Shown here: one piece after another, positions 22,541-34,800 of the stretch | Layout: the number at the start of each line of letters is the position of its first letter | How positions within the stretch are numbered: the stretch's first letter is position 1 | Assembly (NCBI GenBank): GCA_003117195.1 | Contig: BDSI01000143.1 | Location: forward strand, 166,422 to 230,421 | From: Eudorina sp. 2006-703-Eu-15 | Lineage: Eukaryota; Chlorophyta; Chlorophyceae; Chlamydomonadales; Volvocaceae | DNA length: 64,000 bases | Reading direction: 5' to 3' | Position numbers and translations under genes: made by a program | The notes under the pieces: generated by a model | The model's input: only the letters and a program-made list of their open reading frames with translations | Databases searched by the model: none | What the model was told of the DNA's origin: nothing

Positions 22541-24367
22541 ACCTCCGGTCAGCCACTTAATTGGCTTGTTTCTCTGTCACGAGGTTTGGAGGAAGATGAA
22601 AATAGGCGGAACACGGGAACAGGAGGGCGGACCCATGGGCCGGTAATCGAACTGGATTTTGTTGTTCCAGCAGGGCGGGTCGGGAAGCTCGTGGGCCCCG
22701 CGTCGTCGGAGGGGGGGGGAGCCTACCTGGCTTTGGTTGTCAAGAACCTTCCATAAGCACAACGGGCTTTGTGTTCTGTTCATGAAGTCATGTGCGGGCG
22801 ACGTGCATCGATGGTGGGATGGTGCTGGTCCCCGCGGTGGTTTACGATGAGGCGTGTTACCTAAGGGTGTTTGTTAAGGGCTGTCGTTTGTCCATTATCT
22901 GTTGATGTGTCGTATGTTGGGCATGCTGTCGTAGGTAGTTTGCCTCTTTTTGCCGCTTGTGGCCCCGCCCATTTGTGGCAGGCAGTGTGGACTGAGTTCG
23001 CTGGACCGTCCTGGCTGCTGGTTGCTAATTGCTATGCCGCCTCCGGGCCTGCAGAGGGATTCGTTGCGGCGGACTCCACCTGTGTGCCAGCAGCGGTCCG
23101 CTCGATGTCACCTTGTAGTCCGGCCATGCACCCACACACCGCGCACAAGAGTCGAAATGTGCACGATGCGTGAGTGTCAACGCTGTTTGGCGTGACGGTA
23201 CGAGGATTCGGGGATCCAGCAGCGGCGGGACGCCGGATCAGATCCGGGAAGTGCGGGGCAGCGCCGGGGCCAGGCTCACAGCATGCACTGGTCGAGCTTA
23301 AGGTATACCTCGCGTCTCCGCACCCCATCCTAGGCTCGCGTAACAGGCTCGTCAGTTGTCCCCGGGCCCTGTTTCGCAGCTCCCGCGGGCCGGGTCCGCC
23401 GTGGGTTTCTTCACGGCCACGCATCCGCAAAGTGGAATGACGACTGTGTCATGGCACGCTGGTGCGGCATCGTAGGTCATAAACAGACAACACAACAAAC
23501 TGTATAAGACCAATGGCTATTCGAGCACGCCCTGCATGATTCCAACAGAGCCACAGACCTGCACGGCCGCCCCATATCTGGGCCCACCCACAAGCCCCCT
23601 CACACACCACCAGGGCCTGGGCGGTTATGGGTGGGCTTAAACACACACCACCAGCGATCCCAACAGCCTATGAACAAACCCAGATAATACCCCAGATGAT
23701 ACCCCGCTGCATCCATCCCCGAAGCCACATTGGGAACGCCGTTCCATTTTAATGACCCCATCCATCACCCCTAAACCCCCCAGGCTGCGGGGTTTCACAC
23801 AGCCCGCAGATCGGGGGCCCCGCCGCGCTTTCGACGACCCTGTACAGGTCGACACCGGGCTCCAAACATCACGCGGTTGCCGCATGCGAATGGGTGCGGG
23901 TGCGCCGTGGCGCTGGTTCGCAGGCCCGCAGATCCTGCAGGATCGATGCGCGCCGGTATGTGGGTCTACGACGCCACGGGGGTTCTGCAGCTTCACCCGT
24001 CTCACAGCGGTTTCAGCGGGGGCACAGACGCCCGCGGCGCCCCGCAGGTCACGCACCCAAGCAGCGCTGCCGCGCCACGTGCGAAGCGACTCCACAGCGA
24101 CGAGCCCACAGCATGTGTTTTTTTAGGGGAGTTCGCCAGCTTGTTGCAGCTGACAAAGCGTCCGGTGCGGATGTGTGCGGACCCCACAAGCACGGGCGCC
24201 ACCGCGTGCTTGTGTGAGCTGCTGCTTCCCATTTTCACGCCCAGGCTAAGCGCAGTTTGCCGCGCTCATGCGGGGGCCACCTTCGCGTGTCTGCTCGCTC
24301 ACAGTCATGCTCGCCCAGGGACGAGGAATGGCACGCTACGTCCCGCAGGCTTCCGCCGCCGCGATCG
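22541..24367. other. Convergent intergenic region (two 3' ends)
   Basis: It lies between the stop codons of the plus-strand GLYR gene and the minus-strand acidic protein gene, so it holds both 3' untranslated regions. No convincing coding exon or clear TGTAA was found. A few short frames exist but have no family resemblance or splice partners. Confidence 0.5.
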
Positions 24368-26072
24368 TCAGCCCCGGGGCCTTGGCCTCGGCTTGGGCAG
24401 CATCGGCGGCGGCGCCGCGCCGCCGTCGTCATCGCTAGTGTCCCGCGCCATGCCAGTGGTGCCGCGCGGCGGCGGCGGCGCCGCCGCCGCCGGTGCCGGC
24501 GCTGCCGCGGCCTCGTCCGCGGCGCTGCCGCGCGTCCCCTTGGCCGCCAGCTCGTCCGCCGGCTGGTTGAACATGGACTGCAGGGCGAATTGGGCCTTCA
24601 TCTTGGAGCGGGAGTCCAGGTCCTCGTCCTCATCCAGGGCCTCCAAGAGGTCACCCAGCGCCGCGTCGCCGTCCTCGTCATCCTCGTCAGCGCCGTCGAC
24701 GACGTCATCGCCCTCGTCATCCTCGTCAGCGTCGCCGTCCCCTGTTGCGGTTTGCCATGTTTGGGCGACACCAGGACAATCAGAGGCGCAGCTGAGGACG
24801 GCTTGCCGTCACGAAAGCGATTGCAAGAGGCCGAAATCCGGAGGCCAAACACAGACAACTTGAAGAATTCTGACCCAGCCCAACCGACTTACCAACAAAG
24901 CGGCCTCCGGCAGGGCGGCACGCAAATCCCTGCGCCCGCCTCTCCCTGTCCATGAACCCTATTCTGACCTCTGAGCAGCCCCTTACCCACCTTGCCCCCT
25001 CATGAGCCCCAGGCCCCGCATGTCCCGCAGCAACGCCTCCAGCTCCGCCTCCTCGTCCATGCCGGCACCTCCGCCCGCCGCCTCCGCCTCCGCCGCCAGC
25101 TCCGCCAGCTCCGCCTCGCTCAAGTTTTCGGGATCGAGATCCAAATCCAGGTCCAGGTCCAGCTTGTCAAAATCGGGCACGTCCTTCAACAGTTCATATA
25201 GCGCCGGGTCGCTCGCCTTGAGCGCAGCCAGCACCTGCAACAGTCATGAAGTGAAAAACCCACCATCACCACCCGGAATGTAACGCACTCAGGTTGGAGA
25301 GGAGAACGCAACCGACACTACATTACGTGCAACCAGCAAGATGATGCTTGCCACACAATGAGGTGATGAAGCGAAGCGCAAGCCAAGGACGGGGATACAA
25401 ACGCCATACTTCAGTTTTGGTCGCCATCCGGGCCATCCTGCATGGGTGTGACCCTGCCAGCCCAAGTGTCCAGGGCATATTGTGTCCCCTTGCAACACTC
25501 AGGCCCGTTGCGTCGGCCATCAATTCCCCATGCTCACCAGGTAAACGTGATTTGCTCACCTGCTCGTCAGACATGTCGCCCCTGGCCTCGTCCTGCCCAT
25601 CATCATCCGCGTCAGCGTCGCCCAGCTGGGCCATCAGCTTCCGCAGCTCTGAAACCTGCAGCATCGCGGCGTCCACCGCGGCCGCACCATCTCCTCCGTC
25701 TTCTTGCTCAACATCCAGCTCCATCCCCTCCTCCTGCGCCGCACCCAGTTCCGCCCAGTCGCCGCCAAGCCCCATTCCCTCCAGCGCCGCCATCAGGTCC
25801 GCCGCCTCTGCCTCCGACAGCTCCTCCGCACCGTCGCCATCACCGCCATCGGCGCCGCCCGCGGGTCCCTTGGCGCCCGGGCTCCGAAGCCACTGCATGA
25901 ACTCCTGCTGGGCGCTGAGGTCCCGCTGGAGCATGTCGGAGATGTCGCCGCCCGTAACCTGTCGGACCTCATCACTGGAGGGGTTCAGGATCGCGGCGAG
26001 CAGCTCGCGAGCCTGCCTCTCGTCCGGTGACAGGTCGGTTTCAGGCGGCAGCTGAGCAGCCATGGATGCCAT
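24368..26072 (-). CDS. Acidic, Asp/Glu-rich protein of unknown function
   Basis: Three minus-strand exons join in phase: 26072-25560, 25234-24991 and 24741-24368 (376 residues). Donors are GTGAGC and GTGGGT; acceptors are TTGCAG and CAACAG. The protein is strongly acidic, with two Asp/Glu-rich tracts around residues 115-150 and 250-280, a short LD repeat (LDLDLDLDLD) and predicted helices between them. The tail is Ala/Pro-rich and ends in a basic Pro-Arg repeat, MLPKPRPRPRG. No signal peptide, membrane segment or catalytic motif is seen. The start is one of two close ATGs, 26072 or 26063. It sits only 173 bp downstream of the stop codon of the next minus-strand gene, so the promoter must be very short, overlap that gene's 3' end, or the two could be one transcription unit. 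I do not recognise the family. Confidence 0.7.
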
Positions 26073-26245
26073 CTGAGACCGGAAGTCCGCTGTGTGGGTG
26101 GCCCGGAGCCGGCGGTGCCAGGGAAGCGGCGGTACGCGATCAATAATCGAATGATGAAGTGGGTTTCGACAAGGAATACATGGGCCCCCATGGGGTGGGG
26201 AGGTACGTTTGGAGCAGCTTTGCGTTGGCAAGGACTTGGAAGGCC

Positions 26246-27831
26246 TCAATCAATTTCCGAGTAGGATATGTTCATCTCCGAATGTGCGTCCAGGGTTTGT
26301 GTGATTAAGGACGCCGAGGCAAGGAATAACGCGGTCGCGACGCAGACGGCCGAACCGATGTAGGTGCCATGCACCAGGCACCGCATCAAGCCAATAATAG
26401 CGACGGAGATTATGGCATGGGCCACGACGACGAATTGCAACCTGTAAGGCTACGGGAGTCGCATGCACAGCAGCGCACCAGTCCGCTTCGCACCCATACC
26501 TACCGCCAACAGATGGCAGCGGCGTGCTGAATGCATCTTCGGGCGGCTCGGCGGCCGCATCAGGAGTCGCCATCCCCGCCCCCACCGTGCTTGCTGTGCT
26601 GTCGGCCATCGCCGAAGAACCAACCGGGGAAGACCCTGTAGCGCCGGTTGTAGTGGGACCCGCTCCTGCTGTAGTAGCTGCTGCTGCTGCTGCTGCGGCC
26701 GCAACCGCCCCTGCTGCAGCTACCCCGCCAGCGCCCTTCATCCTCTGCAGCAACTTCTGCCGCCGGTTGCTGCCGCCCGCTGCCGCTGCCGCCGGCGGCT
26801 GCGCCGGCGCATCGGCCCCGCCGGCCGCATCGGTGGCGTCACCGTTTTCGGGGGTAGCTCCATTAGCGGCAGTCTCCGCAGAGCTCGAGCTCCTGCTGTC
26901 CACCGACCGCGAAGTCGGCGGAGCAGCGTCCATGGGCTTAGGGCGAATCAAAAGCTCCTCGGGTGTGATCGCGCGCGCCCGCATAGCCGGAGTTTCTACG
27001 GGGCTGAAGCTCGGGAGTATGGGTCCGTCGGATGCGATTGCCGCCGCTGCATCTGCGGCGGCCTGACGCCTCTCCCGCGCTGCGGCATCTGGGCCACCGA
27101 GGGCAGAAGCGAGAGGGGCGCCAAGCATATTCACGCATTTCTGTATCAGCAGACAGAGCTCCCCGAACCAGAGAGAAAACGCGCGTGGCTCTAATGGAGT
27201 TCTCGAGACACAGCGAGGGACAACTGCCGCAAGGTCCAGTCGGCCTGGGTCATCGCAAACGTGCCCAGGACAGGAAATGTTTGGGCTTACCGTTGGCACG
27301 TGGCCCCCGCTTGCCGCCCTTTCGCTGCCGCCGGTCATTGCCGTCCTGTAACAGGCTGCGGACCTTGTTTTGATGCGCCTTCTTCCGGTCTCTGCTGCGC
27401 TGCGCCCAGCTGAACTGCTCCTCGTCCTCTTCTGTGCGTTGGACGAGAAAATGGGAGGACTGGTGGTTAGTGGTCAAGCTGAGCCGACCATAGGTTGTCG
27501 AGCACAGAAAGTCGCATTAAGGCAATGCGCACAAAATGGAAGCTGCCGTGAGGCGGCAGCTTGACAGCCCCACGACGCCAAACAGCCGTCATGACGGGAG
27601 CAGTCCCTGAAGTGCCACTAGCACTGACAAACCTTCAAGCGCCAGAAGTTCCTCCGCTGCATCGGGGTCTACGGCTTCATATTCAAAGTACACGCCCTCA
27701 TTCTTCTGGTTATTGTTCTTTGCATGGGGTACAAGCAGTGACAACTTCTTGCATCGCAACTGAACATGTCCGATGCCATAAACACATCGCAACTGCGACC
27801 TGTGCAGTTGCGCTGCGCATGGCAGGCGCAT
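26246..27831 (-). CDS. Predicted organelle-targeted protein with C-terminal membrane hairpin, unknown
   Basis: Four minus-strand exons join with matching phase at every junction: 27831-27633, 27431-27291, 27190-26500 and 26441-26246 (408 residues). The first 37 or so residues have no acidic residue and are rich in Arg, Leu and Cys, like a green-algal chloroplast transit peptide. Then come an acidic stretch (EYEAVDPDAAEELLALEEED), a basic stretch (SRDRKKAHQNKV...RRQRKGGKRG), an amphipathic segment with FSLWFGELCLLIQKCVNMLG, and a long Ala/Gly/Thr-rich linker. Near the C-terminus there are two hydrophobic helices, about 343-366 and 370-390, followed by a short polar tail. The layout suggests an organelle membrane protein with a disordered stromal or matrix arm. 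I do not recognise the family; plant PAM68-like proteins share the overall layout but not the sequence motifs. Confidence 0.72.
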
Positions 27832-28835
27832 CGCCGAAATTTAACGATTGAATAAACAACAGCTACAACCAAGCAAATTTTGGGATAATATACTTGTATA
27901 GATACAGAGCTATCTGTTGCTCAAATCGAATTGAAGGGACACACGCGCGAAAATCAGGAATGTATGCGGGACATTGCCGTACCGAACTCTGTCATGGCGG
28001 GAGAGACCCTTCGCTCACAACAGCGAAGTTTCTATCCGGGTCGCACATACGAGTACGCGCATATTATCGGTTGCTCCGTATCCAACAATTCGGACAGAGC
28101 TGAGCTCGTTGTTGCCCCGTGTTTCCGCGAAAGTGAGCACGCGACGTCTTCATTGTGAGCTATATTTAACGTAGCCTCGCGGACACATACACCTGCCCAT
28201 ATATACTGGTAGGTCAGCTGAAGAGGCTCCTTTCGCGTTGGTTCGGGCGCTAAGCGCTCTGCGCAGTCTTACCAAATTTCTTACTTCAACGGGGAGCCGA
28301 GCTACGCCCGTGGCCTTGATCAAGTTATAACATACATTTATAGCTGCTATGGGCTGGAAGCTGTCGTTCAGCCATTGGGACCACGCTCATTCGTCGCTTT
28401 TACCGCGTTTCGGTCTTGCGCCAAACCCAGCCAAGCCTTTGGATTTAAGTCCACACAAACACTTACAGGTTTCTTTTCTTCGTAGGCATAATCGTTTTCT
28501 GTAGAGGGTTTGCTGCAGTGGAGAGCAGTTCAAACGACAGGCTTTCTTCACCCGGACATCGTGAGGTTTACTGGTCCGCAACGTGGTCTGACAGTTTTCA
28601 ACTTTTAAAAAGACATCTTGTGTCAGCATTTGGTCATTGGGGAACGCAAAGGTTTTCCGGAGAGCAACCGAACGTGGGCGCTGCGCACCATCCTTACAAG
28701 CCAAGGTCGTTGACGACAACCTGGAAGCTTACATATTTTGCAGCTGACAGTAGGCCCGGCGCGCAACGCCGGCCGGCAGGCCCGGCCGGGCAGCGAAGGC
28801 CGAAGCCGGTCGTCTGCTTGCGCGGGCGACGGCCT
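27832..28835. promoter_or_regulatory. Divergent intergenic/promoter region
   Basis: AT-richer DNA between the start of the minus-strand membrane-protein gene and the start of the plus-strand gene at 28836. It probably contains both 5' ends. A CAG acceptor at 28739-28741 hints that the plus-strand gene may have a non-coding or further coding 5' exon here. No defined regulatory element could be identified. Confidence 0.4.
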
Positions 28836-30371
28836 ATGCGACACACGCGGTCGGGCTCCGCCGTGCACGGCATGGCCGGCCACATGACTGCATCGCAGAA
28901 GAACTCGCAACGGCAGGGGCCGGGCGGTCATCGAACTCAGGTGCCGCTGGACAGCCCGCCGCGGTTAAAACAGCATCGCGGCGGCCCATCCATGTCCGCG
29001 GAGCGCTTCCTCCTCATCGTTGCCCAGCTCGAGTCCAGGTAATAGCAACCGCTGCGTCACTGAAACGGCTTTACTTCGCGGATCCCTCGAGGTTGTTGAC
29101 AAAAACTCTCGCATTTTGGAGTTGCTTTGAGTTTTGTACCCCGATGCAACACGTTTTGGGCTGCTTTTTGTGTACAGAGCGAACGAGCTGTGGGAACGGG
29201 AGCAAATGGAGCTGCAGCGGGGGGCGGAGCTTATGGTGATCTGCTGTCGCCCACCGCCCCCAAGCCCGCAACCATCTCTTCATGCATTGCCTCCGCCGGT
29301 GCGTTGTGTCGGATCTTAAGGTCAAGGTCAACATCAGCCGCATGCACTTCCATTTCCTTGTCACCACGCTCTGCTGCATCCGGAAAATATGTATGGTTTT
29401 TAGTTTGTTTTTCTGGTTCTTACCTTTTTTCGGCAATCACTTACCGCTAACCCAGATCAATGGCCTGCTCGTATAGATACAAACCGTGCTTTTTTCGCGG
29501 TCCCGCTGGAATAACCTAGTCACTCTCCCACGGATTGCATCCCACAGCCCGACAACGCGGTTTCGTCACCGATATGCCAATTCGAGGCGGCTTCACTGCT
29601 TCAGGCGCACGCGCACCTCTTGCATAGCCCGGCATTGCTCCCCGGCGCGCCACACAGCTTTCAGAGTCCCAGTTGGAGCAACGACTTCAGCGCAATTGCG
29701 GCCTCGCTCATCTTGCCCGGCCCACACACGACGGACACCTCGGAAGAGCCGCCGGTTGGGGGACTTCCGTCTGTGTGTGAGTTGGGCACATCGGGGCATC
29801 ACGGCGTCATGGGTGACCAGCACCCCAGTCAGGTACCTTGGCAACCTCTGGGGTCGCTGTACGACATTGAGGCACACGTCACTCTTCCCCACGGGTTAAG
29901 CTGCGGCGGCACCGGAGGAACGAGCGCCAGGTGCGGGCTGAGTGGTCCATTACGATACAGGCCTGTGCGGGCCCCATCTAATACAGTACGTTTACTCGGC
30001 CAACGCCTCGGTGCATGCATCTCGTTTGTGATTGTGGCATGTCGACATCTTTCTCGCTCGATTGCTAAGTGGCTACCTTGCCAGACTGATGCTTTTCGCA
30101 CACTCGAATGATTGGGGGTTGGGTCTTGGGCAGAAACGATGTGTCCGCCTCAGAACCTCGCCTTCAAACCATCCCTGTACTTACCATTGTCACATCCCTG
30201 GACGACCGCAGGTCCGCCAAGGCGAGGCTGCTCGACAGGTTTGACGGGGGCCCCGGGCTAGGTACGGCGACGGCACGACATGCGCAGAACGCAGACCCGT
30301 TCTGCTGCAGCTTCACGCCGGTAGCTGATGAATTCCTCGAATCGCCCTCCTGGGCTCGTTCGTACCTATGA
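28836..30371 (+). CDS. Predicted protein of unknown function (five exons)
   Basis: Five plus-strand exons keep one frame through four phase-matched junctions: 28836-29038, 29178-29298, 29548-29772, 29833-29930 and 30134-30371, ending in TGA (294 residues from ATG 28836). Donors are GTAATA, GTGCGT, GTGTGT and GTGCGG; every acceptor is CAG. The third is the least certain: another donor four bases later is stronger but breaks the frame. The protein begins basic, then has a helix-rich part (SAERFLLIVAQLESRANELW), a Pro/His-rich part, and a C-terminal part with TIPVLTIVTSLDDRRSAKAR. No signal peptide, membrane segment or family motif is recognised. The true start may be the in-frame ATG at 28993 or lie in an upstream exon. 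Confidence 0.5.
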
Positions 30372-31894
30372 AATGTTTTGGCGCGAGCGGACTGGGACTC
30401 GGACCGACCTATCACTTGACGCCAGTATCGACCATGTTTAGTACGATGACCGGACTCGACCAAACTCCTAGAGCCCTGCTGCGACTGCGACGTTGACTTA
30501 CTGGCAGGGCTTTTACTCGCATGCATCTCCCGATAAACGATAAGGGATAAATGGACAGCACTGGGAGTGCATGGCCTTGATTTAGTCTCAAGCGGTTCTC
30601 TTTCCTGTACTAATTGATGTCTCACGTTTCAACGGCGAAAATGCCATGGGGAAGGGGAGTACCCAACGCATTCCGGCCATGGCTGTGTTTGAGAGTTAGA
30701 GGTTGACTGATGACGTTTTCCCTCGAGCCACTTGCTCTTCATCTGGCTGTGGCACATTATGAGACCCTTAGGTAGGCCAAGAGAGCCTGACGGGGGGCAC
30801 GTTCATTGACGTGTCGCGCGACAGGCAGCACCAGTTTTGCTGCGTCTCGTGTCCTGATTCGTACATTCTTTTTGCGCCGAGGGAATGGAGGGAATGGAGT
30901 TCTCGCGGGTTGTTGGAATGTCGCGAAAACAGTGCGTTTTGTGCCCAGATGTGAGAGGGATCTGAGGGATCGCTGCGACGAGTCGTAGACGGTTAGTCCG
31001 ATCGGTCGGTCGGTCGGCCTTCAGAGTGCATAATGTTGCTTTGCGTGTTTCTTCCACTCAGCATTCTTCTTTCATCATCTCCAAGGGTTCGTTGGGTTTG
31101 TCCGGCTCGGCGTTTGCCTGACTAGTGTTTTTTTGTTAACATGTTTGCGTGCGAGGTGTGCACAGATGGATCTTTGGGGTTATTTCTTTCGCTTTCTTCC
31201 TGTTGCCAGTTGTGGGAAGATATGCAGTGTACATAGGATGGCACGCGATCCTACGAACACTGTAAGTTGATCAGCAACGGAAAACAGCTTCTCTTCAAAA
31301 TGTTTGCCATCATGCTGTATGTCGTTGCTATCCCTTGACTGTTACATGGCTATCATATATTTATTTTGTTTTTCCATAGAGTTCGAAGATTTGTGTTAGA
31401 TAGTAAGCTCAAATGGTTCCTTGTGCTACTAACCCAACGACGATCCAGCGAAGATCCGCAATCGTTGTTTCATCACATAGCATCAGCTCGTCAAGATGCC
31501 GTGTTGTGTGGGTGTTTGCAGCTGACAGGCGTTGGAGTCGACCATGCTCGAGCCGCCAAGGTAATCTGTGTTTTCAGAGCAGGCCATAACGATTTGCAGA
31601 ATTATTATTTCTCTAAATAGTGCACTCGCACGCTAAGCCAGGGGGTCGGCCGGCGGGTTAGAGGTTCTTAAACATCAGTTTTCTGCTTGCCTATCCCAGG
31701 TGGACGCTGCCAGGGCCATGTGCGGACCTCCACACCTGGAAATGATAGGTTGTTGTCGAGCAATGTTACGAATCTCTCAGGTGTGCACCGAACTGCGTTT
31801 CGCGCTGCCATCACACTCTTCTCCCGGCTTGCAATCCAAGGCCCACAGATTGAGGTTGTGTGGGCATAGAGCATGGCCCTTAAGCTGAGCGTGG
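30372..31894. other. Intergenic region upstream of the mTERF gene
   Basis: AT-rich with several T tracts (31050-31380). Short frames occur but none has matching splice partners or similarity that I know. A TGTAA at about 31261-31265 could end the upstream gene. The mTERF promoter and any untranslated first exon should be in the last part. Confidence 0.4.
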
Positions 31895-34800
31895 ATGTCT
31901 GTTGTCACCGTTGCCCCCTTGGTGGAACGTCTAAGGGCTCCCCCCGCGCCCCTCGCAACTGCAACGCCACCAGGGTTAGCCGGCTCAGCGCGGACAGCAG
32001 CTGCGACTCTCCAAGCACCCACTGCAGTAAGCACATTGACAGGCGAAACCGCAGCAAGCTTAGCGCCAGCAGCAGCCGCGCGAGCAGCCGGGAGCGGACC
32101 CCCCCGCAGCGCCGATGGCACGTCCACAGAAGAGGACGACACCGGGGGCCCGTCGCCGACCGACCCAGATGCCACCCTCGACAGCTTCGTCTCCGCCTTT
32201 GGATTGCCTCGCCAGCAGCTCCGCATGGTTCTGGAGCGCCAGCCCGCCCTGCAGCGCGCCAATCCGCGCATCCTCGCCCAGCGCATCGCCGCCTACGAGC
32301 GCGCCACGGGCCTGGGCGTCTACCAGCTGCTCTACATGGCCGCCCGGCAGCCCGCGTTCCTCCGCCTCTCGCCCGCGGCCTTCCGCGAGCGCTGCGAGGC
32401 GCTCGCCAAAAGCTTGGCGCTGGGTGTGGAGGACGTGCTCAAGCTGCTGGTCTCGCAGCCCGCCTTCCTGGAGGTCCAGCCCGACTCGTTACGCGCCGTG
32501 TCGGGTCGCATCGCGGGCGAGCTGGGCGTGCGGCCCGGCGCGGCGCTGCGCGTGCTGGCGCGCGTTCCGCCGGGGGAGCTGCGCGCCGTGTTCACGCGTC
32601 AGCAGCCGGGCCTCATGCGCGAGCGTCTGAAGGGGCTGCAGCGGTTGCTCGGCAAGACCTTCGGCCCGCGGCGTGCGACACCGGAGGTGGCGCTGCTGCT
32701 GGTCGCGCGCTGCCCGACGCTGCTGACACTGCCCACCAAATTTGTTGAGGCCTCCTTGGAGGCGCTGATGAGCATCCCGCCAACGAAGGGCGCCGTGGCG
32801 GCGCGCGGCGCCGCCGTTGCCGCGACTGGTAGCGCGGGCGCCGCCGCCGGTCCCGCCGGCGCCGCAGCCGGCCCCGCCTCCGGCCGCAGCCGCGGCCGGT
32901 ACACGATGCTCCGGGCGCTGCTGGCCTGCCCGCAGATCCTGACGCTGCCGCCGGAGACGCTGCGGGAGCGGTTCGTGATGCTGGCGGCGGCGGCGCGCAT
33001 CGACATGCCGGCGGTGGTGTCCATGCTGCTGCTGCAGCCGCGGCTGCTGCTGACGGATCCGGCGCGCGTACGGCAGCGGCTGGAGGGACTGACCTTTTCG
33101 CTGATGGTGCCTCGCAGCGCAGCGCTGGATATGGTTGTACGGCAGCCTCAGCTGCTGCTGTACCACACCGAGACGCTGGCGGATAATTGGGCGGGGCTGC
33201 AGAAGTTGCTCGGGATCTCCTTCGACTCGGCCCTGTCGATCGTGACCCGGTGTGTCGGTCTGACATGGTCTGATTGGTGGAATCAAAGTGGGGGTATGGG
33301 ACATTGATAGAGGTAGTTATGTTGGTAGACATATTCAAGCTGGGGGAATCAAAGTTGAGGAATGTAGTCGGAGAAATCTACCTGAGGGAGTCTAGCTGGT
33401 AACCTAGGTCGGGGAGCCAAGGCAGGGAGACGGCGTGACGGTCAGGCTCGAGGTTGCCAGCGGCGGTGCGCGGGGTACGCACGGCAGGGACCTGTGGGCC
33501 ATTTTCTGGAAGAACCAGCGTACGGTGATAGAGGGCCGCGATGGCGGGAAGAGGCAGCAGCGAGGCGGACCTGCGCGGGTCGCGGGTTTGGCAGCAATGA
33601 GCCGATGGCTATTGCTTCGCGGCGCGTGTAGAGGCGGCCAACGGTATGTCGTGATGTGACTGGAGGGCGTCCCTCGTGCTCGGCTGGTGGATGTTGAAAC
33701 CGCGCTGACGCGTGGACGCGCCCCCGCATGCACTCGACCGCCTTCGCCGCGCGCCCATTTCAGCCCTGTTCGTGCCTCCTTCGCTCGATTCCCTCCCCTT
33801 CTTCTTGACTCGTGAATCCTCCCTTCCCTTTCCTTTCCCGCCAGGCATCCCAACCTGCTATGCCTCTCCGGAGCCAAGTTGACCTCCAAGCTGACTGCCC
33901 TGGAGTCCATCTTTTCGCTGCCGAGGCCCCGGGCTGTACTGCTGGCGGTGGAGAAGCCGGTGGTGCTGACCATGTCGGAGCAGAGCTACTGGGTGAGCAG
34001 GGAGGGCACCGGACTGGGATGGGGGGGCGGGGGGGGGACAGGGCAGGGAAGACAGGGTAGATTGGCATGGCAGGGGGGCCAGGGCAGGGAGGGCAGGACA
34101 GGGCAAGGGATCAGGAGATCGGGGGATAACAATATTGGTGGACGGTACAGGCTGCGCCGGCTTGGCTACCCGAGCTGTTCTACGAGGGAGGAGGTTTGAG
34201 CACGCTGGGGAGGGCAGGGGAGGGGAGGGAAGGGCAGGGAACGGCAGGATCAAGGGTTTAGGCAGGGCTAGAGATCAGGGAAGACGTGAACCAGCCTGGA
34301 GTGCGGGGAGGGTCAGCAGAGCAGGGAAAGCGCAACGATGGGCACACGATGACCCGGAAACACGGCCACAGGTGATCTGGAATAACCGGAAGGGGCCTGC
34401 TGTTGCGCTGTTGGCAGTACTTGGTGAACCAGACGCTTCCGGATCCTGCCCTCGTCGTGCCCCGGCCCGGGAGCACCTCACGGGCTCATTGCCCTTGACC
34501 CAAATCCAGGCGACAGTCTGTTTGTTCCCCGTCTGGTGGGATAGCGTGATATGGTAGTGCTGCAAGCCTCCGATTCACACCGCTGCGGTACTTCCTTAAG
34601 TGCGTTCCTTCAGTGTTTCGATACGGGTTTCGCTCTCCACCACGCCTTGCACGGCATGGTGCTCCCGCGCGCCCCGCGGCCCCCGTCCGCGCAGCCAATG
34701 CATATTCATATCATGTATGTATACCGAACGATTCGCTTTTCCCCCGTCCGCCTGCCTCTGGCCCCGGCCGTGCGGTTTCCACCGGCCATGCGCTGTCCAC

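Noticed and set aside
26250..26500. Unspliced continuation of the membrane-protein exon into a different C-terminus
   Set aside because: A GTATGG donor at 26499 and an ACAG acceptor before 26441 join in phase to a frame with two clear membrane helices. The unspliced frame gives an Arg/His-rich tail with no features.
31873..32748. Alternative 291-codon frame starting at ATG 31873
   Set aside because: It overlaps the mTERF exon in another frame and is Arg/Ala-rich without motifs. The 31895 frame carries the mTERF repeats.
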